Assembly: GCA_028386065.3 (NCBI GenBank)
Contig: JAKUCV010001844.1
Location: 98,971 to 162,970, forward strand
DNA length: 64,000 nucleotides
Reading direction: 5' to 3'
From: Turnera subulata
Taxonomy: Eukaryota > Streptophyta > Magnoliopsida > Malpighiales > Passifloraceae
Positions 44,636 through 55,993 of this stretch are shown here, piece by piece; the first letter of the stretch is position 1; each line of letters starts with the position of its first letter. The translations under genes were made by a program, and so were the position numbers. Below the pieces are notes generated by a model, which was not told the origin of the DNA, did not search any database, and worked only from the letters and a program-made list of their open reading frames with translations.

Positions 44636-47212
44636 GTTGGTATGGGAAAAGGTGTGAAGAAAAAGTTTAGCAAAAGTTGGGTTGAGAGCTTTGTTTGCTC
44701 ACCTATTAAGGATGGAAGTTGGAGAGAGGCAGTTCCTGGGACTTGTCTTTCTGACAAGAAAGGTTTGTACTTGATCAGAGGATTGTTGTTGATTGTTGGA
44801 TTATGATGGAAAACACTCCAGCGACAGCGTTGGAATTAGGATTTTGCAGTTGACCATATCACTCCTGTCACCATCAAGGCAAAGGCATCAAAACTCTCTT
44901 TATTTGACTTTGACCATTCTTTTTACAAGATTCAACTAGTGAAATTAGGCATCCTCGTTCCTCTTTTGTGATTAAAACACGTTATTGTTGGATTAGGTCT
45001 TATTAACCATTATGGGCATGGCATAGATAACATCCCCTCGAATCAACCAACTTGTTCATATATACTACTGACAGACAGAAGGAAGATGATCAAATGTGTG
45101 AGTGGTCTTCCAGCCTGGTCTCTTAGACAACTTCATGGCCATACCGAATCCGCTTAATTAGACCAGTGTGTAGGGTAGTGGACCTTAAAAAGAGCCTAAT
45201 TCTCCTAATATTATTCAAACCTAAAGAACAGTTTAATTGTTAAGAGCCACCGAGTTTGACTTTCGAGACAAAGCAAAAGTTTGTTTATTTACCCTTTTGT
45301 CATCATAACATATTTTATCAATTTAATCCACTATAGACTTTGTCTCCCGAATTACAAAAAAAAACATATTTATCAATGTATGTAGCATTTCATAAAATTA
45401 AAAAAACAAGAAAACAAAACAAATCTACGTAGCAAAAGTGGAACACATCAAGTCTAGTATCCGCGAAGTTGCCAGCCGCGTCAATGTCTACATCGATAAT
45501 ATTCGAGCAAAACTAAGAAAAAAACTAAGTCATGGTCCAACCCTCCATAATTTTGTACAAAGAGTAATGTTAAAGATTGAGAATTCCATTTTGCCTCTTA
45601 ATGGCATATAATTTCAGAAGCAAACATACATAAATCCCATAAAATCGTACGTGTTTAGGAATTAGGATGTTACACCCTTTGTCTAAAACCGTGCTCTACA
45701 AACAATGTCAATTATCAAACTACTAAGAACACATGGATGACAGTGATGGTGGCTACAGGGCTTTTTTCTGTTTTGGTACAAATTCACCTCAGTTTGCAGC
45801 CCTCTCATCAACTATGATCTTACATCCCCTCCGACCAATTTCTTTACTTTCCTTTTTATTATTACAATGGACTATATAACCAACATATAATCGACGTATC
45901 GCATTCGCTCGCTTTGGTTGTCTACTACTCCCTGAAATATAACCCTTCATTATTAATGAGTCTAACAATTTTAAATCTCATTAATAATAGTCCAATTTTA
46001 AAAAATAAAAGGCTTTTTGGCTCCACAATATAGTATACTTTGAGTTTCGGTTCATTTATATACCTTTTTCTTTTTTGCAATCATATACCTCTACTATATA
46101 AATTGGTTCAATGGTATATTTGTACTAAATAATTTAGTTTAATCTTGTTCTTCCATCCATCCCCATTATTTTGACTATTTACTAATGTTGGTTGGCAATT
46201 TTTTAACATGTATAATTTTTTGTGGTCCTCCACTCAACATGCATATATATACTTTTATGTTCAAGTCATCTATGTTTCTGTACTTTGATTCAATTATGTA
46301 CATGTAGTTTACAATATGATTCAATTTTATAAATATATTAAATAATTTGGTTTAATTATGTCTTTTGTCCATCCCAATCTTTTCCTTTTCAACCGGCATT
46401 GGTTTAGGGTGAAAGACCTCCCTTTAGGGTAGGTTGGACCAAAGGGTACGATCAAACCAATTACATAATACATGTATATGATTGGAATAAGAAGTACAGA
46501 TATATAAATGAACGGATTGTAAGAGTATAGGTATGTTCTCGAGTTAAAACCTAAAATAAAACATGGAAATAAATTTTATTTTTTCAATAAATCTTAACTG
46601 CTAAACCTTAAAATCCTAAATTTTACAGATTAGTAAAATGTGCAATGTTTATTTTGTTGAGATTCTGCAGTTTAAAAATTTAGATAAATCTAATAAAAGT
46701 ACACTATTTAAGAAATATTTATCAAGTTTTGTTTTGATGGAGATAGTGGGAATAATTAAAGTGTAGTAATAATTCTTAAACAAAATCCGCCATGCCTATG
46801 AAAGAAGGCAATCCCATAATAAATCTGTCTTTTTTTTTACCAGTAATAAATCAATCTATTTTCAAATTAGTATCGAAATTAAACGAAGTAACATGAGAAT
46901 CGTAAACATAACAAGGTTTTTGCCTATAAGCCAAACCGTGTATGATTAAGATGCGGTGATTGATGATGATCACCCTCAAAAAAGAAAAAAAGATGCGGTG
47001 ACTGATTGGTTAAACTTAAATACAAACCGACTCTGTCTCTTTGATTTGAGGGACCAATAAGCCAAAACCGAGTGCAATTACTGGTCCTAGATGCAGTGGT
47101 TAATTGGTTAAATACAAACCATGTCCCTCTCGGATGCGGACTCTCTTGTGTGTTACTTTTTTTTTTTTTTGACGAGTCTTGTGTGTTACTTAGGTGATAA
47201 GAGATTTGGGTG
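44636..47212. other. long AT-rich intergenic region
   Basis: No gene is visible in 2.6 kb. The stretch near 46040-46560 has weak inverted similarity between its ends (both contain TTCATTTATATA in opposite orientation) and could be an old MITE. The last 150 bp contain short local duplications such as GATGCGGTGA/CTGATTGGTTAAA words. Confidence 0.45.
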
Positions 47213-47220
47213 TATAAATA
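47213..47220 (+). promoter_or_regulatory. TATA box of the kelch gene
   Basis: TATAAATA lies 100 bp before the kelch gene start codon, a usual distance for a plant core promoter with a leader of about 70 bases. Confidence 0.6.
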
Positions 47221-47319
47221 GAATAGAGGAGGGTGCTACACACCTAATAGAAGTCATATAGAAAAGTTGCAGGGAATTGTTGAGACGGGTTTTCACTTTT
47301 AGACTAGTGGGTGTCAGCC

Positions 47320-48420
47320 ATGGAGGTAGTATCATCTCCATCGAAGAGAACAATTTGTTTCGCTTTGCAGCAGTCGGGTGACTGGGGGCGATTCGAATGG
47401 TATACTTTCGACTTATCCAGCGAGGATCCAATTATTACTAATTGTTCTTCTTCAAATTACGTACATGTCCATGCCTATAGTGATGAAATTGAAGAAGAAT
47501 TCGAGTCCCTGACCCCCAAGGCCTATTTGTACAATGACGAGGCCCGTCTCCCCGGATGGGCAGTGGTGGGGGGGCACCAACTCTACGCCCTCGGTGGAAG
47601 TGGCAAGTCTTGTAAGCGTTATAGCAACTCTGTTCGTAGGAATGACTTGCTTGTTTCACCCAGGTTGTGTGATCCACAGACGTTAGGTGTCCCCGACAAG
47701 GGATGGTGCCGACTACCTCGAATGCTTTCCCGCAGGGAGGAACCTCAGTCCGCGGTTGTTGGGGACAAGATATATGTGTTTGGTGGTGCGATGGGTCGAT
47801 ATTATAAGCCGTCCAATCGCCATCCTTGGTCCGAGGTTTATGATCCTAAGTATAATACCTGGATGCCTCTGCCTCCTCCTCCCTTCCTCCCTACAAGAGA
47901 TTTCTTGCTTGCCTCTTGGGAGGGAGAAGAGACCACTCACGCCTATATTGCCATCCTCTCAATCCATGATAGAGTTTCCCTCCTCTATGATGTGGACGAC
48001 CGTCGCTGGACACAATCTGAATTCCCTTACCATGTAGACTTCGCTCACGGATCAGCTGTTGTGGCCGGCGGTTTATTCTATTGGTTCTCCCCCTCCGAGG
48101 GCAACCTACATGCTTATGATTTGGATAGCAAGGTTTTGTACACTAGTTCCCCCGTGGATCCAACCTTTGTCAATGGCTTGCTCCGTGATGAAGCCGATCC
48201 AATGCTTGGTCATTTAGGTGGCGATACATTCTGTCTGTTGTACAGCTTGTATAGCAAAGTAGACCCCAGCACCAGAACAGAGAGACGATTTCTACATTGC
48301 TTGAAGTTCAATGTTACCTTTGATCCGAATCCAACACGACGCAGGATAAAAATTTCATTAGGGTTCTGTCAATCTTACCTAGTCAAACATGGGTTTCTCT
48401 GCAAAGGCGTCTTGCTGTAA
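47320..48420 (+). CDS. kelch-repeat protein without F-box
   Basis: This single-exon protein has 366 residues from MEVVSSPSKRT; an in-frame Met three codons upstream is also possible. Kelch-like units are visible at GWAVVGGHQLYALGGSG, SAVVGDKIYVFGGAMG with WSEVYDPKYNTWMPLP, and HGSAVVAGGLFYWFSP with NLHAYDLDSKVL. They have the paired Gly, Tyr and Trp spacing of kelch blades. No N-terminal F-box is present, so it is not a typical SCF substrate receptor; it may be a blade-only relative of plant F-box/kelch proteins. It probably acts as a protein-binding propeller. The partner and pathway cannot be read from the sequence. Confidence 0.85.
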   Translation: MEVVSSPSKRTICFALQQSGDWGRFEWYTFDLSSEDPIITNCSSSNYVHVHAYSDEIEEEFESLTPKAYLYNDEARLPGWAVVGGHQLYALGGSGKSCKRYSNSVRRNDLLVSPRLCDPQTLGVPDKGWCRLPRMLSRREEPQSAVVGDKIYVFGGAMGRYYKPSNRHPWSEVYDPKYNTWMPLPPPPFLPTRDFLLASWEGEETTHAYIAILSIHDRVSLLYDVDDRRWTQSEFPYHVDFAHGSAVVAGGLFYWFSPSEGNLHAYDLDSKVLYTSSPVDPTFVNGLLRDEADPMLGHLGGDTFCLLYSLYSKVDPSTRTERRFLHCLKFNVTFDPNPTRRRIKISLGFCQSYLVKHGFLCKGVLL

Positions 48421-50481
48421 CTCTCTCTTGGTTTTTTTTGTCACATCTTATTTTTAACTACTTAAGATAATCAGAACACGAACGGTTTACCCTTTGTTTA
48501 TCTTATTTTTACTACCAGCGTAGTCATGTATGCCTCCTATCATTCAATTTTATGTATGCATTGAACTTACCGATAACCGATAATACAAAAACAATGATCC
48601 ATCCATTCAAACGTTTGGCGAGAATACAACACAGTGCAAGCCAAAACCTTCAACCAACATCATCTATAAATATGATTGATATGTGGGATGCAGTCAAAAT
48701 TCTTGTATTGATAAGCATAGTAGACATTAGACATCTCATCTTAGATGTTGTGTGCAGTCTACCACTTTCAAGGAGCATCACTGCTAGTTCTATTACTGAA
48801 ATAAATACTTTTGGAATTGTCTTTCCAGATCTAGCAAAGAAAACCCTCATTTCTGTATTTGGTCTTATCTTGAATCACACCCCACAGACACAAGGGACAA
48901 TAAGAACTAAAACTTACAGGAGGTTATTTCTCCACAACCATTTCCAGCAAGCATGCTCTCTACCATCATATCTCTATAATTGAGCCATTCACAGCAATCA
49001 GCAACTTCAACACGAACCAAAACCTGTATAAAGCTTTCAGCATTAAATTTACCAACCAAACAGATCACGACATGAATTTATGGGAATGGAAGCTTGATTG
49101 CGATCCCTAATTAAATAGTAGATCGGTTTGCAGAAAACATCCTGATGTGCCTGCTAAGAGTCTACTGATGTACTATATAGCTCCAAGTGTTGTTCTTGAA
49201 ATCATCAACACTAGACAGGGAAAATCAACAGCTCCATGCAATAAATGCCCCAACCACTAGCTACAGGGCAAGCCTATACCTATCATAATTATCTTCCAAT
49301 AACATAAGTGTGAGGAGGATTTAAATCATGACTTGTTACAATTCTGAAGCACACACCATTGGCCCAATCCTATTCCTAGTGTCTACATCTTATTATCTTC
49401 CAATTATAGAAGTGAAATCCTCTCAATGAACAGATACAATGGTGCCTATTATGTCAGAAAGAAACTCATCAATTAAATAAGAACATGAAAAGGAGAAACA
49501 AAATCCAGACCATCAGCACCGCTTTCTACTTTATATGGTAAAAGGAAAATAGATCAGTACCTCAACTCTAGCAAAGGAAAATTCCAATTCGAAAAAGAAG
49601 TCAATGTTCGGAAGTCAAAGGCCTCCACAGGTGCCAGCTAAATATCATACCAATCTTCCAGGATCAACCTAGTATTTCATCATATGCAAAAGACGCATTA
49701 GATTGCAAAATGGATCCATATGCAGAACTGGAGCCTTTTTTCCGCCACTTTGTAAATTTACTGATGCCAGTTCAACAGGGGTTTTGAGTGGAGAAATATC
49801 TGACATTAGTACAATAAAACCTCTATCTGCGAGTGTGAAAGTAGTCCCTGCAGATGTTGATCAGTGTTAAGCATCATGACAATTCATAATGAGTTACTGT
49901 TAAATTGAATGGCACAAAAATTTAGTACAAAAATAGCTGCAGGACCAAAATTATCCTACCCTTATGTGTAGTTTGTCTTCAATACTGTTTCTAGCCAAAA
50001 ATCTCTCCCATAAAAGTGCCATCAAAAACAAGATCCACCGGGCCATCTGAACAGAGGCCCCAGACTGCACCGCACAACTACACACAAACTTCATTTTGTC
50101 AGCATTTTCTGGAGTGTTATAACGCCTAGAAATCATCTCCTGCACATATATCTCAACTTCAGTATGTTCATGAGTTCAAAATCTCATCACAAACCAGGAA
50201 TACGGTGCACTGCTTCTCCATCTTTCTAGCCACAACCCTCTCACAGAATTGCAGTTTGGGAGACCAAAAAGAGAGGCCCAGATCTGCCTTGTTTGACATT
50301 TAAAAAAAGGGGGTTGGGTGGCAGAGAAGTTGCACATTCTCTCACTAAAGCCCTGTAAGGTTCTGTTTTGGGCCTAGTCGGACATATGCAAAATGAAGCA
50401 CTTGAATTGTTTTATGAAGTGCGATGCCAAGGGTAATCTTGTAAATAGAATATAGCCATATAAAATAATATATATACAGTA
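48421..50481. other. intergenic DNA with a possible exon-like fragment
   Basis: I see no complete gene. On the minus strand a segment at about 49960-50145 is preceded by an acceptor-like ATATATGTGCAG and reads EMISRRYNTPENADKMKFV, which looks protein-like. I cannot assign it or connect it to other exons. It may be a gene relic. Confidence 0.35.
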
Positions 50482-50671
50482 ATGAATACGTCAAAGAAAG
50501 AAAGCAAAAAAAACAAAAGCACTACTACACAGAAACAAAATAGTCCAAGAAAGTCGAGTCAACCACCCAAGAAAGTCAGGATTTTGAAAAGAAAAGAAAA
50601 AGAAAGTCAAAGAAAAGGATTCTCAAAACAAGAAAAGAAAAAGAAAGTAAAAGAAATCAAGGAAGGTGACC

Positions 50672-51562
50672 ATGGGGAGGAGTATGAGCTTCAAAACTTG
50701 GCTTAAGAAGTCTTCCATTGACGATCTGTTCGAGGCCCATCGAGGAATGGTTACTTGGATGGGCGGGGAAGCCTACATTGTATTCAAAGAGTTGAAGTCA
50801 GCCTTGGCACAAGTGATAAAAGATGGATTCTCGGTCAAAAACCTGTGGAAGACAAGAATATCAATAAAGAAGATGGGAAAGTCAGGTAAACGTGTCATTC
50901 TTCATTTTCCCAAGAAGTCAAAGTCTCGAGGCATAAAAGGCATAGAAAGTAATATAAAACAACTCCATCACATGGTGAATGCCATCTTTGATACGCTGTC
51001 ACACAGTGAGAAGAAACTTGTGCAAGATACATTGGACTTCTTTAACAGTGAGATATACAAGAAATTTAAAGGCAGTCACAGTGAAGAAGTGAAGGAGTTC
51101 GCGTTTTTTATTTTCAGTCATCCAGTTTTTTACAGCTCTGAAGACTATTGGAAGTTTATTTTTAAGCTGGTTGAGTTCAAGAAACAGAATGGAACAGTGT
51201 TTGGCAAGAAGGGTGTTACACTGGATACCAAGGACTGCTCAATGAAAGATTGGGACCAGAGAATGACCAAATCCCAAATGAAAACAATAAAGTCCACACT
51301 TGCTTTCCCAGCAAATCAGCAGAATTACAACCTACCTACAGGTGTAATACCCTTTCTGAGAAATGCATTGACTCATCTCAGTGGGGCTGAAGAAAATTCT
51401 CAAGTTTTACTGGAGATTCTGAATCTTCTACCAGAGGCACTGCCGACTATACATTACGCTTTGTGCAAAGAGTATAGTTTCACAAAACTAATCAGTGGGA
51501 AAACACTATACGAACACCTCAACTCAACAGGGATCTTTGCATTTGGCTACAAGTTAAAATGA
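50672..51562 (+). CDS. unrecognised 296-residue basic protein
   Basis: The continuous frame starts MGRSMSFKTWLKKSSIDDLF; a Met two codons earlier is also in frame. The composition is real-protein-like: Lys-rich, balanced hydrophobic spacing and several amphipathic stretches (about 50-60, 95-140 and 235-290). There is no signal peptide, membrane helix or zinc-binding pattern. The second half ends in a helical segment around EILNLLPEALPTIHYALCKEYSF. An overlapping upstream frame (50482-50706) is extremely Lys/Ser-rich and preceded by a TATATATA stretch. It could be leader sequence or, if a frameshift lies near 50670, the true N-terminus. I do not recognise the family; an orphan gene or a gene relic are both possible. 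Confidence 0.5.
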   Translation: MGRSMSFKTWLKKSSIDDLFEAHRGMVTWMGGEAYIVFKELKSALAQVIKDGFSVKNLWKTRISIKKMGKSGKRVILHFPKKSKSRGIKGIESNIKQLHHMVNAIFDTLSHSEKKLVQDTLDFFNSEIYKKFKGSHSEEVKEFAFFIFSHPVFYSSEDYWKFIFKLVEFKKQNGTVFGKKGVTLDTKDCSMKDWDQRMTKSQMKTIKSTLAFPANQQNYNLPTGVIPFLRNALTHLSGAEENSQVLLEILNLLPEALPTIHYALCKEYSFTKLISGKTLYEHLNSTGIFAFGYKLK

Positions 51563-52129
51563 GGTAATTAGGCTCTGGACTACTGTGATTTTTTGAATTG
51601 GACTTTGGATGCAATCAACTTAGAGCCTAGAGGAGAAGTGGTTTATGACTGGGAGCTTCCGGCCACCTTCAACAAGAATTCTTTTTCTACTAAGTCTTTT
51701 GGGATTTGGATCACTATCATATTTATGCATGTAGATATATAAAATAGGCGGTAACAGGGCAGCAGATTTCATTGCCAAATCTACAATTTCATATTTTAGC
51801 CCTTGTTTAACCTTTTTGCAATTACTAGCAGAACTTTGTAAGATCATCAACAGGGTTTCCCCTCCTTTCCACTAAATGAAAGGTTTATGGTTCAATTCTG
51901 CACTGCTTATGTTGACATATTGTGTGTCTCTACACTGCAAATGTTTTTTTGTAGGGGTGTCATCTACGATTGTAGGTGCAACATCTACTAAGATCATGCA
52001 TACACAACTAAAATGCACAGTTGCACCAGAGAGACTATACTACATATGTAAGGGCAGAACAATTGTTACAGAACCCTCAATGCAACTTTGTTTGAATATG
52101 CAAGGAAAATACTAAGCAAGTAAGCATAC
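51563..52129. other. intergenic DNA
   Basis: I see nothing convincing. In particular, the next expected sucrose synthase exon is not present on the minus strand here, which is why the neighbouring fragment is judged truncated. Confidence 0.5.
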
Positions 52130-52867
52130 CTTTCCCTTATGGCATGGACTTTGAGAAATTCAAGCACAGGATCGAGGCTCTCCTTGTCATGGAACAATTT
52201 AGTTGAAAGGTGGCGGTTAAGGAATTCCACGCCATTAAGGATGTACTTCGAAGGAGTTGGGCGAGGGAAAGATGCATTAAATGGTTCAAAATCCAACTCC
52301 AGTACAAAGTTACCAGTTTGGGCTGCATCATATCATGCAACGTTGTTAGAATATAGTAACAAACAAGAGCGAAGAGCTTGAATTTTCAGGACTACCATAG
52401 TAAACTAATGTTTTACCTTCCATCAACCGATTCCTCAAAGTGCAAATATTCAGCAACTCGCTCCTCCTCAGCGACAAGGGGTGGACTTAACTCTGATGTA
52501 CTCCCAGACACCAGGCCTTGGGCGCACAGCAAGGGTAACCCATGGAGGCAAAATAACTGCTTCCTGAAATTATAGAACAACAGAACTGTTTAAGAAGAAG
52601 CTTATATTACAAGACCATAGCCTGTTGAAAAATAATGCCGCAAGTGTTTATATTATTAAACAAAAAATACACCGCAAGTGTAATTAATGTTACCTGAGTT
52701 GCTTTCAGAACATCAGCAAAGACGCCAGTACTAAGTGCCATCCTGTTCTCTTCAGGGAGGGCTTCAAACTCAGCAATAACCTGATCGTGTTGAAGAATTC
52801 CTTTGCTTTTGCCTTCAATGCCGTAATGCCAGTCCAAAACATAAGCAACAATATTACAGATTCCCAT
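52130..52867 (-). pseudogene. truncated and frameshifted sucrose synthase gene fragment
   Basis: Sucrose synthase cleaves sucrose with UDP to UDP-glucose and fructose. Three exon remnants stand in gene order on the minus strand. The first (about 52694-52830) reads KGILQHDQVIAEFEALPEENR and ends ADVLKATQ before a GT donor. The second (52417-52563) starts [20 protein letters not shown] but carries two single-base deletions and a lost codon, which create an early stop. The third (52130-52322) contains [18 protein letters not shown] and [16 protein letters not shown] and is 193 nt, the usual size of this exon as I remember it. The N-terminal start region and all catalytic glycosyltransferase exons are missing. 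Splice sites are still recognisable, so this came from a genomic duplication, not a processed cDNA copy. Confidence 0.88.
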
Positions 52868-55017
52868 CTCCTTTACCTGCTTTCCTGAATGATGGCAGGT
52901 AATGACCCAATAGATGAAATAGTAACAAAAGCAGGACCATGTTTAGACCACTCAATACCAAGATCCTTAAGGTTAGAGAGTCATCTAGCGACATGCAACC
53001 CAAACTTTCAAATTTACCAATTACCATTCAAGCTTCTATTATGAATGAATTTTGATACAAAGATCATAAATGACTACTATTGCATGTTCATCAAAACCCA
53101 GATCACCCATTTGGCGTTTCAGGTCCCATGATCCGCGTAACCTTACCAAACCCCCAACAAGTCAGGAGAGGGAAAAAAAAAAGAAAAAAAGCATAACCAA
53201 AGCAGAACAGACTCAGTTTCTATTTTTCTTTTGATTTTAGTGTTATAGTGGTGTGATCCACGCAAAACCCTCTCGTGCTGTATCGAAACAGATCACTGAA
53301 AACTACACAACTTAGTAAAGCAGAACGGAGGCAAAAGAGGAAAAACGGAAAATGAAATAACCAAACATAAAAAGTGATATAGAAGGGGAAAAACGAAGTC
53401 AAGTGGGGTGCTTCGAATTGTAGAGGTTTAGTAGCTAGACAGGAAAGGTTGGTGACTTGGTGCTATAAGTGTTTAGTAGCTAAATATGGAGAGGATTACA
53501 ACTAGCCATGGCGTTAGATGCTCAGCTTTTGATTTCGGAGTCAAGATGCACAAGCTGTAGTGCAAATTGGCTCCTGGAGGACATTGAATGGGAGGAAGAT
53601 TATCAATTTAGGGATTGGAGCAGATGTTAGGTAATTGCTGAATAGTCATGACTACTGGTCCACTCTCTTTTTGTACACAGGGACGCCAACAAAGCAGCTA
53701 ACTTTTTTTTGGCTTGACGTCATTGGCTCCTAATACATGTTTTGACTTCACTGTTATTCGTCAACCACCACATAGGTTCACTGGACGTATTAGTGGACGA
53801 CATGAGACACACAGGGTAAGGCCTCTTTTGTGCAGAACTGTTTTGCAGTGTTGTTTATTACACAGTACGGATCCTTTTTTATCGACCAAAAATAAGTGTT
53901 TACTGTTTAGCTACCTACTAGTAGCGGGGAAAAAAAAGTGTAAAAACAGTAAATTTAATTTAATCTTTCTTTAATCTTCTTTTTTTCCTTTGTCTTAACT
54001 CTGGGATTTCCTACAAAGGACTAGCAAAAAAGATTTAGCCAGAGAGATCTACGGGTGAGGGTATTTAAGTAATGTCACAAGGAATTTTTTTTTATGTTTT
54101 GTGCTAGTATTTTGTTCCGCAAGTAATTATTTCAAAGGGTATTCGGCCCCCACAATTAAAGGTAAAGACATCCATAAATAAAATCTCCACAATATGTACG
54201 GAACTTGGGAATCAAGTTAACAACTCTGAAAGAAGGAGTTTCCAGGAAATAATGTTAGAAAGAAAAAAGCTTAATTAAGGATGTAACGGGTATTTTATGC
54301 TAGCCTTAACCTTTTTCTCACCCTTCCTAATTCCTCTCGTAATTAAGCAAGGATCTTATACCGGTACTACTAGTAGTTGGCAAAGAGCCCTCCAACACTC
54401 AAAATCCTACCTTGATTGAGCCCAATACTTTGCGGCACTATTCACCGGTCAGTCTTTGACTCTTTTTTACTCAGTCAACGCTTGATTTTTATTGGACGCC
54501 GTTGCGGGCCCGTCATAAATCGACTGGCAAATTAAGGGCCTGCTGCTTCGAGCCATGGGCTTTACTCATCAGTCCTGAGCTCAACTTGCTGGGCAATAGA
54601 CGACACGGATCCACCCGACAACTTAGCCCGCAGGATGTAATTAAACTTGATAATTTGCCACCTGGTCCCCACGTTTTCCTTTATTCTTGTTTTGGCAGAC
54701 TAAAATTGATATTTACGTCCATGATGATCCTGTTAGTTCCGATAAACCTTCTACCAACATTTTCTTTGTTATGTTACACGACTTGCATGAATATTACATC
54801 GTACGAGAATGTAGCCATTGTAGCCTAAAGTCATGGGGTAAATCGCATAGCATCCCTCGATCGAATTTATGCACGAGTGTTTTTTTTCTACCGGTAAAAA
54901 CCTCATTTTTACCTATAGCATCATTGGATGGTCCATGGGGAGGATCGATGTAAAGTACTCCACACACACACACATATATATAGCTCCAGAAGAAAGTCAT
55001 GACGAAAAGCTTAGTTT

Positions 55018-55053
<36 letters not shown>

Positions 55054-55305
55054 AATCTCTTTTCCAGACCAATATATATATAGCCACCTGGACGGCAATT
55101 GAGTCTCGATCACTCTTTGCCAAAGAAGTTATTTACAACCGGAACAAAAGAAATCCATCCTTACTTTTCTTGGTGTGATCTTTTAACATTCTTTCAAGTG
55201 AATAAGTTTTAAGCAATCATATATATGGACGACAAAGCAAGCTAATTATGACTCCTAATAACATTTTTATGAGGCTTTATATACAAGATCGACCATTTGC
55301 CCTGT
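52868..55305. other. intergenic DNA
   Basis: No gene is visible. It contains A-runs near 53173-53190, a (CA)n/(TA)n stretch near 54960-54980 and a (TA)n microsatellite at 55021-55051. The last part is the 3' flank of the calmodulin-like gene. Confidence 0.5.
55021..55051. repeat. (TA)n microsatellite
   Basis: There are about 15 uninterrupted TA dinucleotides, likely variable in length between individuals. Confidence 0.95.
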
Positions 55306-55944
55306 TTAAGCCATCATTTGATGGAACTCATGAAAATCAAGAACTCCATTACCATCAATATCATAAACATGGATCATGGCCACGCACTCATCATAAGATT
55401 TTGCATCCCCCAGCCTTTGCAACATCCTTTGCAAGCCCTTAGGAGTTATGCACCCGGATCCCTTCTCCACTTCAAACATTTCAAAAGCCCTCTTCAGATC
55501 ATCATCATCATCATCTTGACCTTTTTTACGATCATCAGTACCCTCCCCTCTCATTAGCCTCAAAAAATCTTGAAAGTCTAGCAAGCTATCGCCATCAGAG
55601 TCAAGATCATTGATGGCCGACTCGGCCTGCTCGTGTGACATGTACTCTCCAATGGATCCAAAGTAAGCCCTAAGTTCTAGGGCTGATATCTTCCCATCAC
55701 CATCGCTGTCAAAATGGCGAAACACTTCTTTTAGTTCATCTTCTTTGGAGGAGGTTTTCTTGGGAGGAGGGGTACGTGGAGACATGGGAGAATTACTGTT
55801 GGGAGAGCTTAATGTGGAACTAGATTTGGATGATGGACTTCGACGGAAGCTTAATAACGTAAGATGACCCTTGTTAGAGAACCATTTTGAAGGCTTTGGA
55901 AATCTGTTAGCGGCCATGGGGGAAGGATTATTGGCAGCATTCAT
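55306..55944 (-). CDS. CML41: calmodulin-like protein, CML41 type
   Basis: In Arabidopsis CML41 is a defence-linked Ca2+ sensor connected with callose deposition at plasmodesmata. The single-exon protein has 212 residues from the Met at 55944. An in-frame Met at 56037 lies upstream of a TATATAAA box at about 55986-55993, so it is outside the likely transcript; the Met at 55917 (MAANRFPKPSKWFS) is an alternative. A Ser/Pro-rich basic head precedes four EF-hands: DSDGDGKISALE, DSDGDSLLDFQD, a degenerate third loop EVEKGSGCITPK, and DIDGNGVLDFHE. The third loop lacks the first Asp and probably does not bind Ca2+, as in CML41. An Asp-rich stretch links the two pairs. FEMFEVEKGSGCITPKGLQ is a close family match. 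Confidence 0.9.
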   Translation of the reverse strand: MNAANNPSPMAANRFPKPSKWFSNKGHLTLLSFRRSPSSKSSSTLSSPNSNSPMSPRTPPPKKTSSKEDELKEVFRHFDSDGDGKISALELRAYFGSIGEYMSHEQAESAINDLDSDGDSLLDFQDFLRLMRGEGTDDRKKGQDDDDDDLKRAFEMFEVEKGSGCITPKGLQRMLQRLGDAKSYDECVAMIHVYDIDGNGVLDFHEFHQMMA

Positions 55945-55985
55945 GTGCTTTGATGGGGTGTTAAGTAACTGGGTTATTATAAGGT

Positions 55986-55993
55986 TTATATAG
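55986..55993 (-). promoter_or_regulatory. TATA box of the CML41-like gene
   Basis: TATATAAA on the minus strand lies about 45 bp before the Met at 55944. It decides against the longer reading frame that starts at 56037. Confidence 0.6.

Noticed and set aside
48552..48983. 143-codon open frame after the kelch gene
   Set aside because: Biased composition with no domain-like pattern, no promoter or codon signal, and an equally open frame on the opposite strand.
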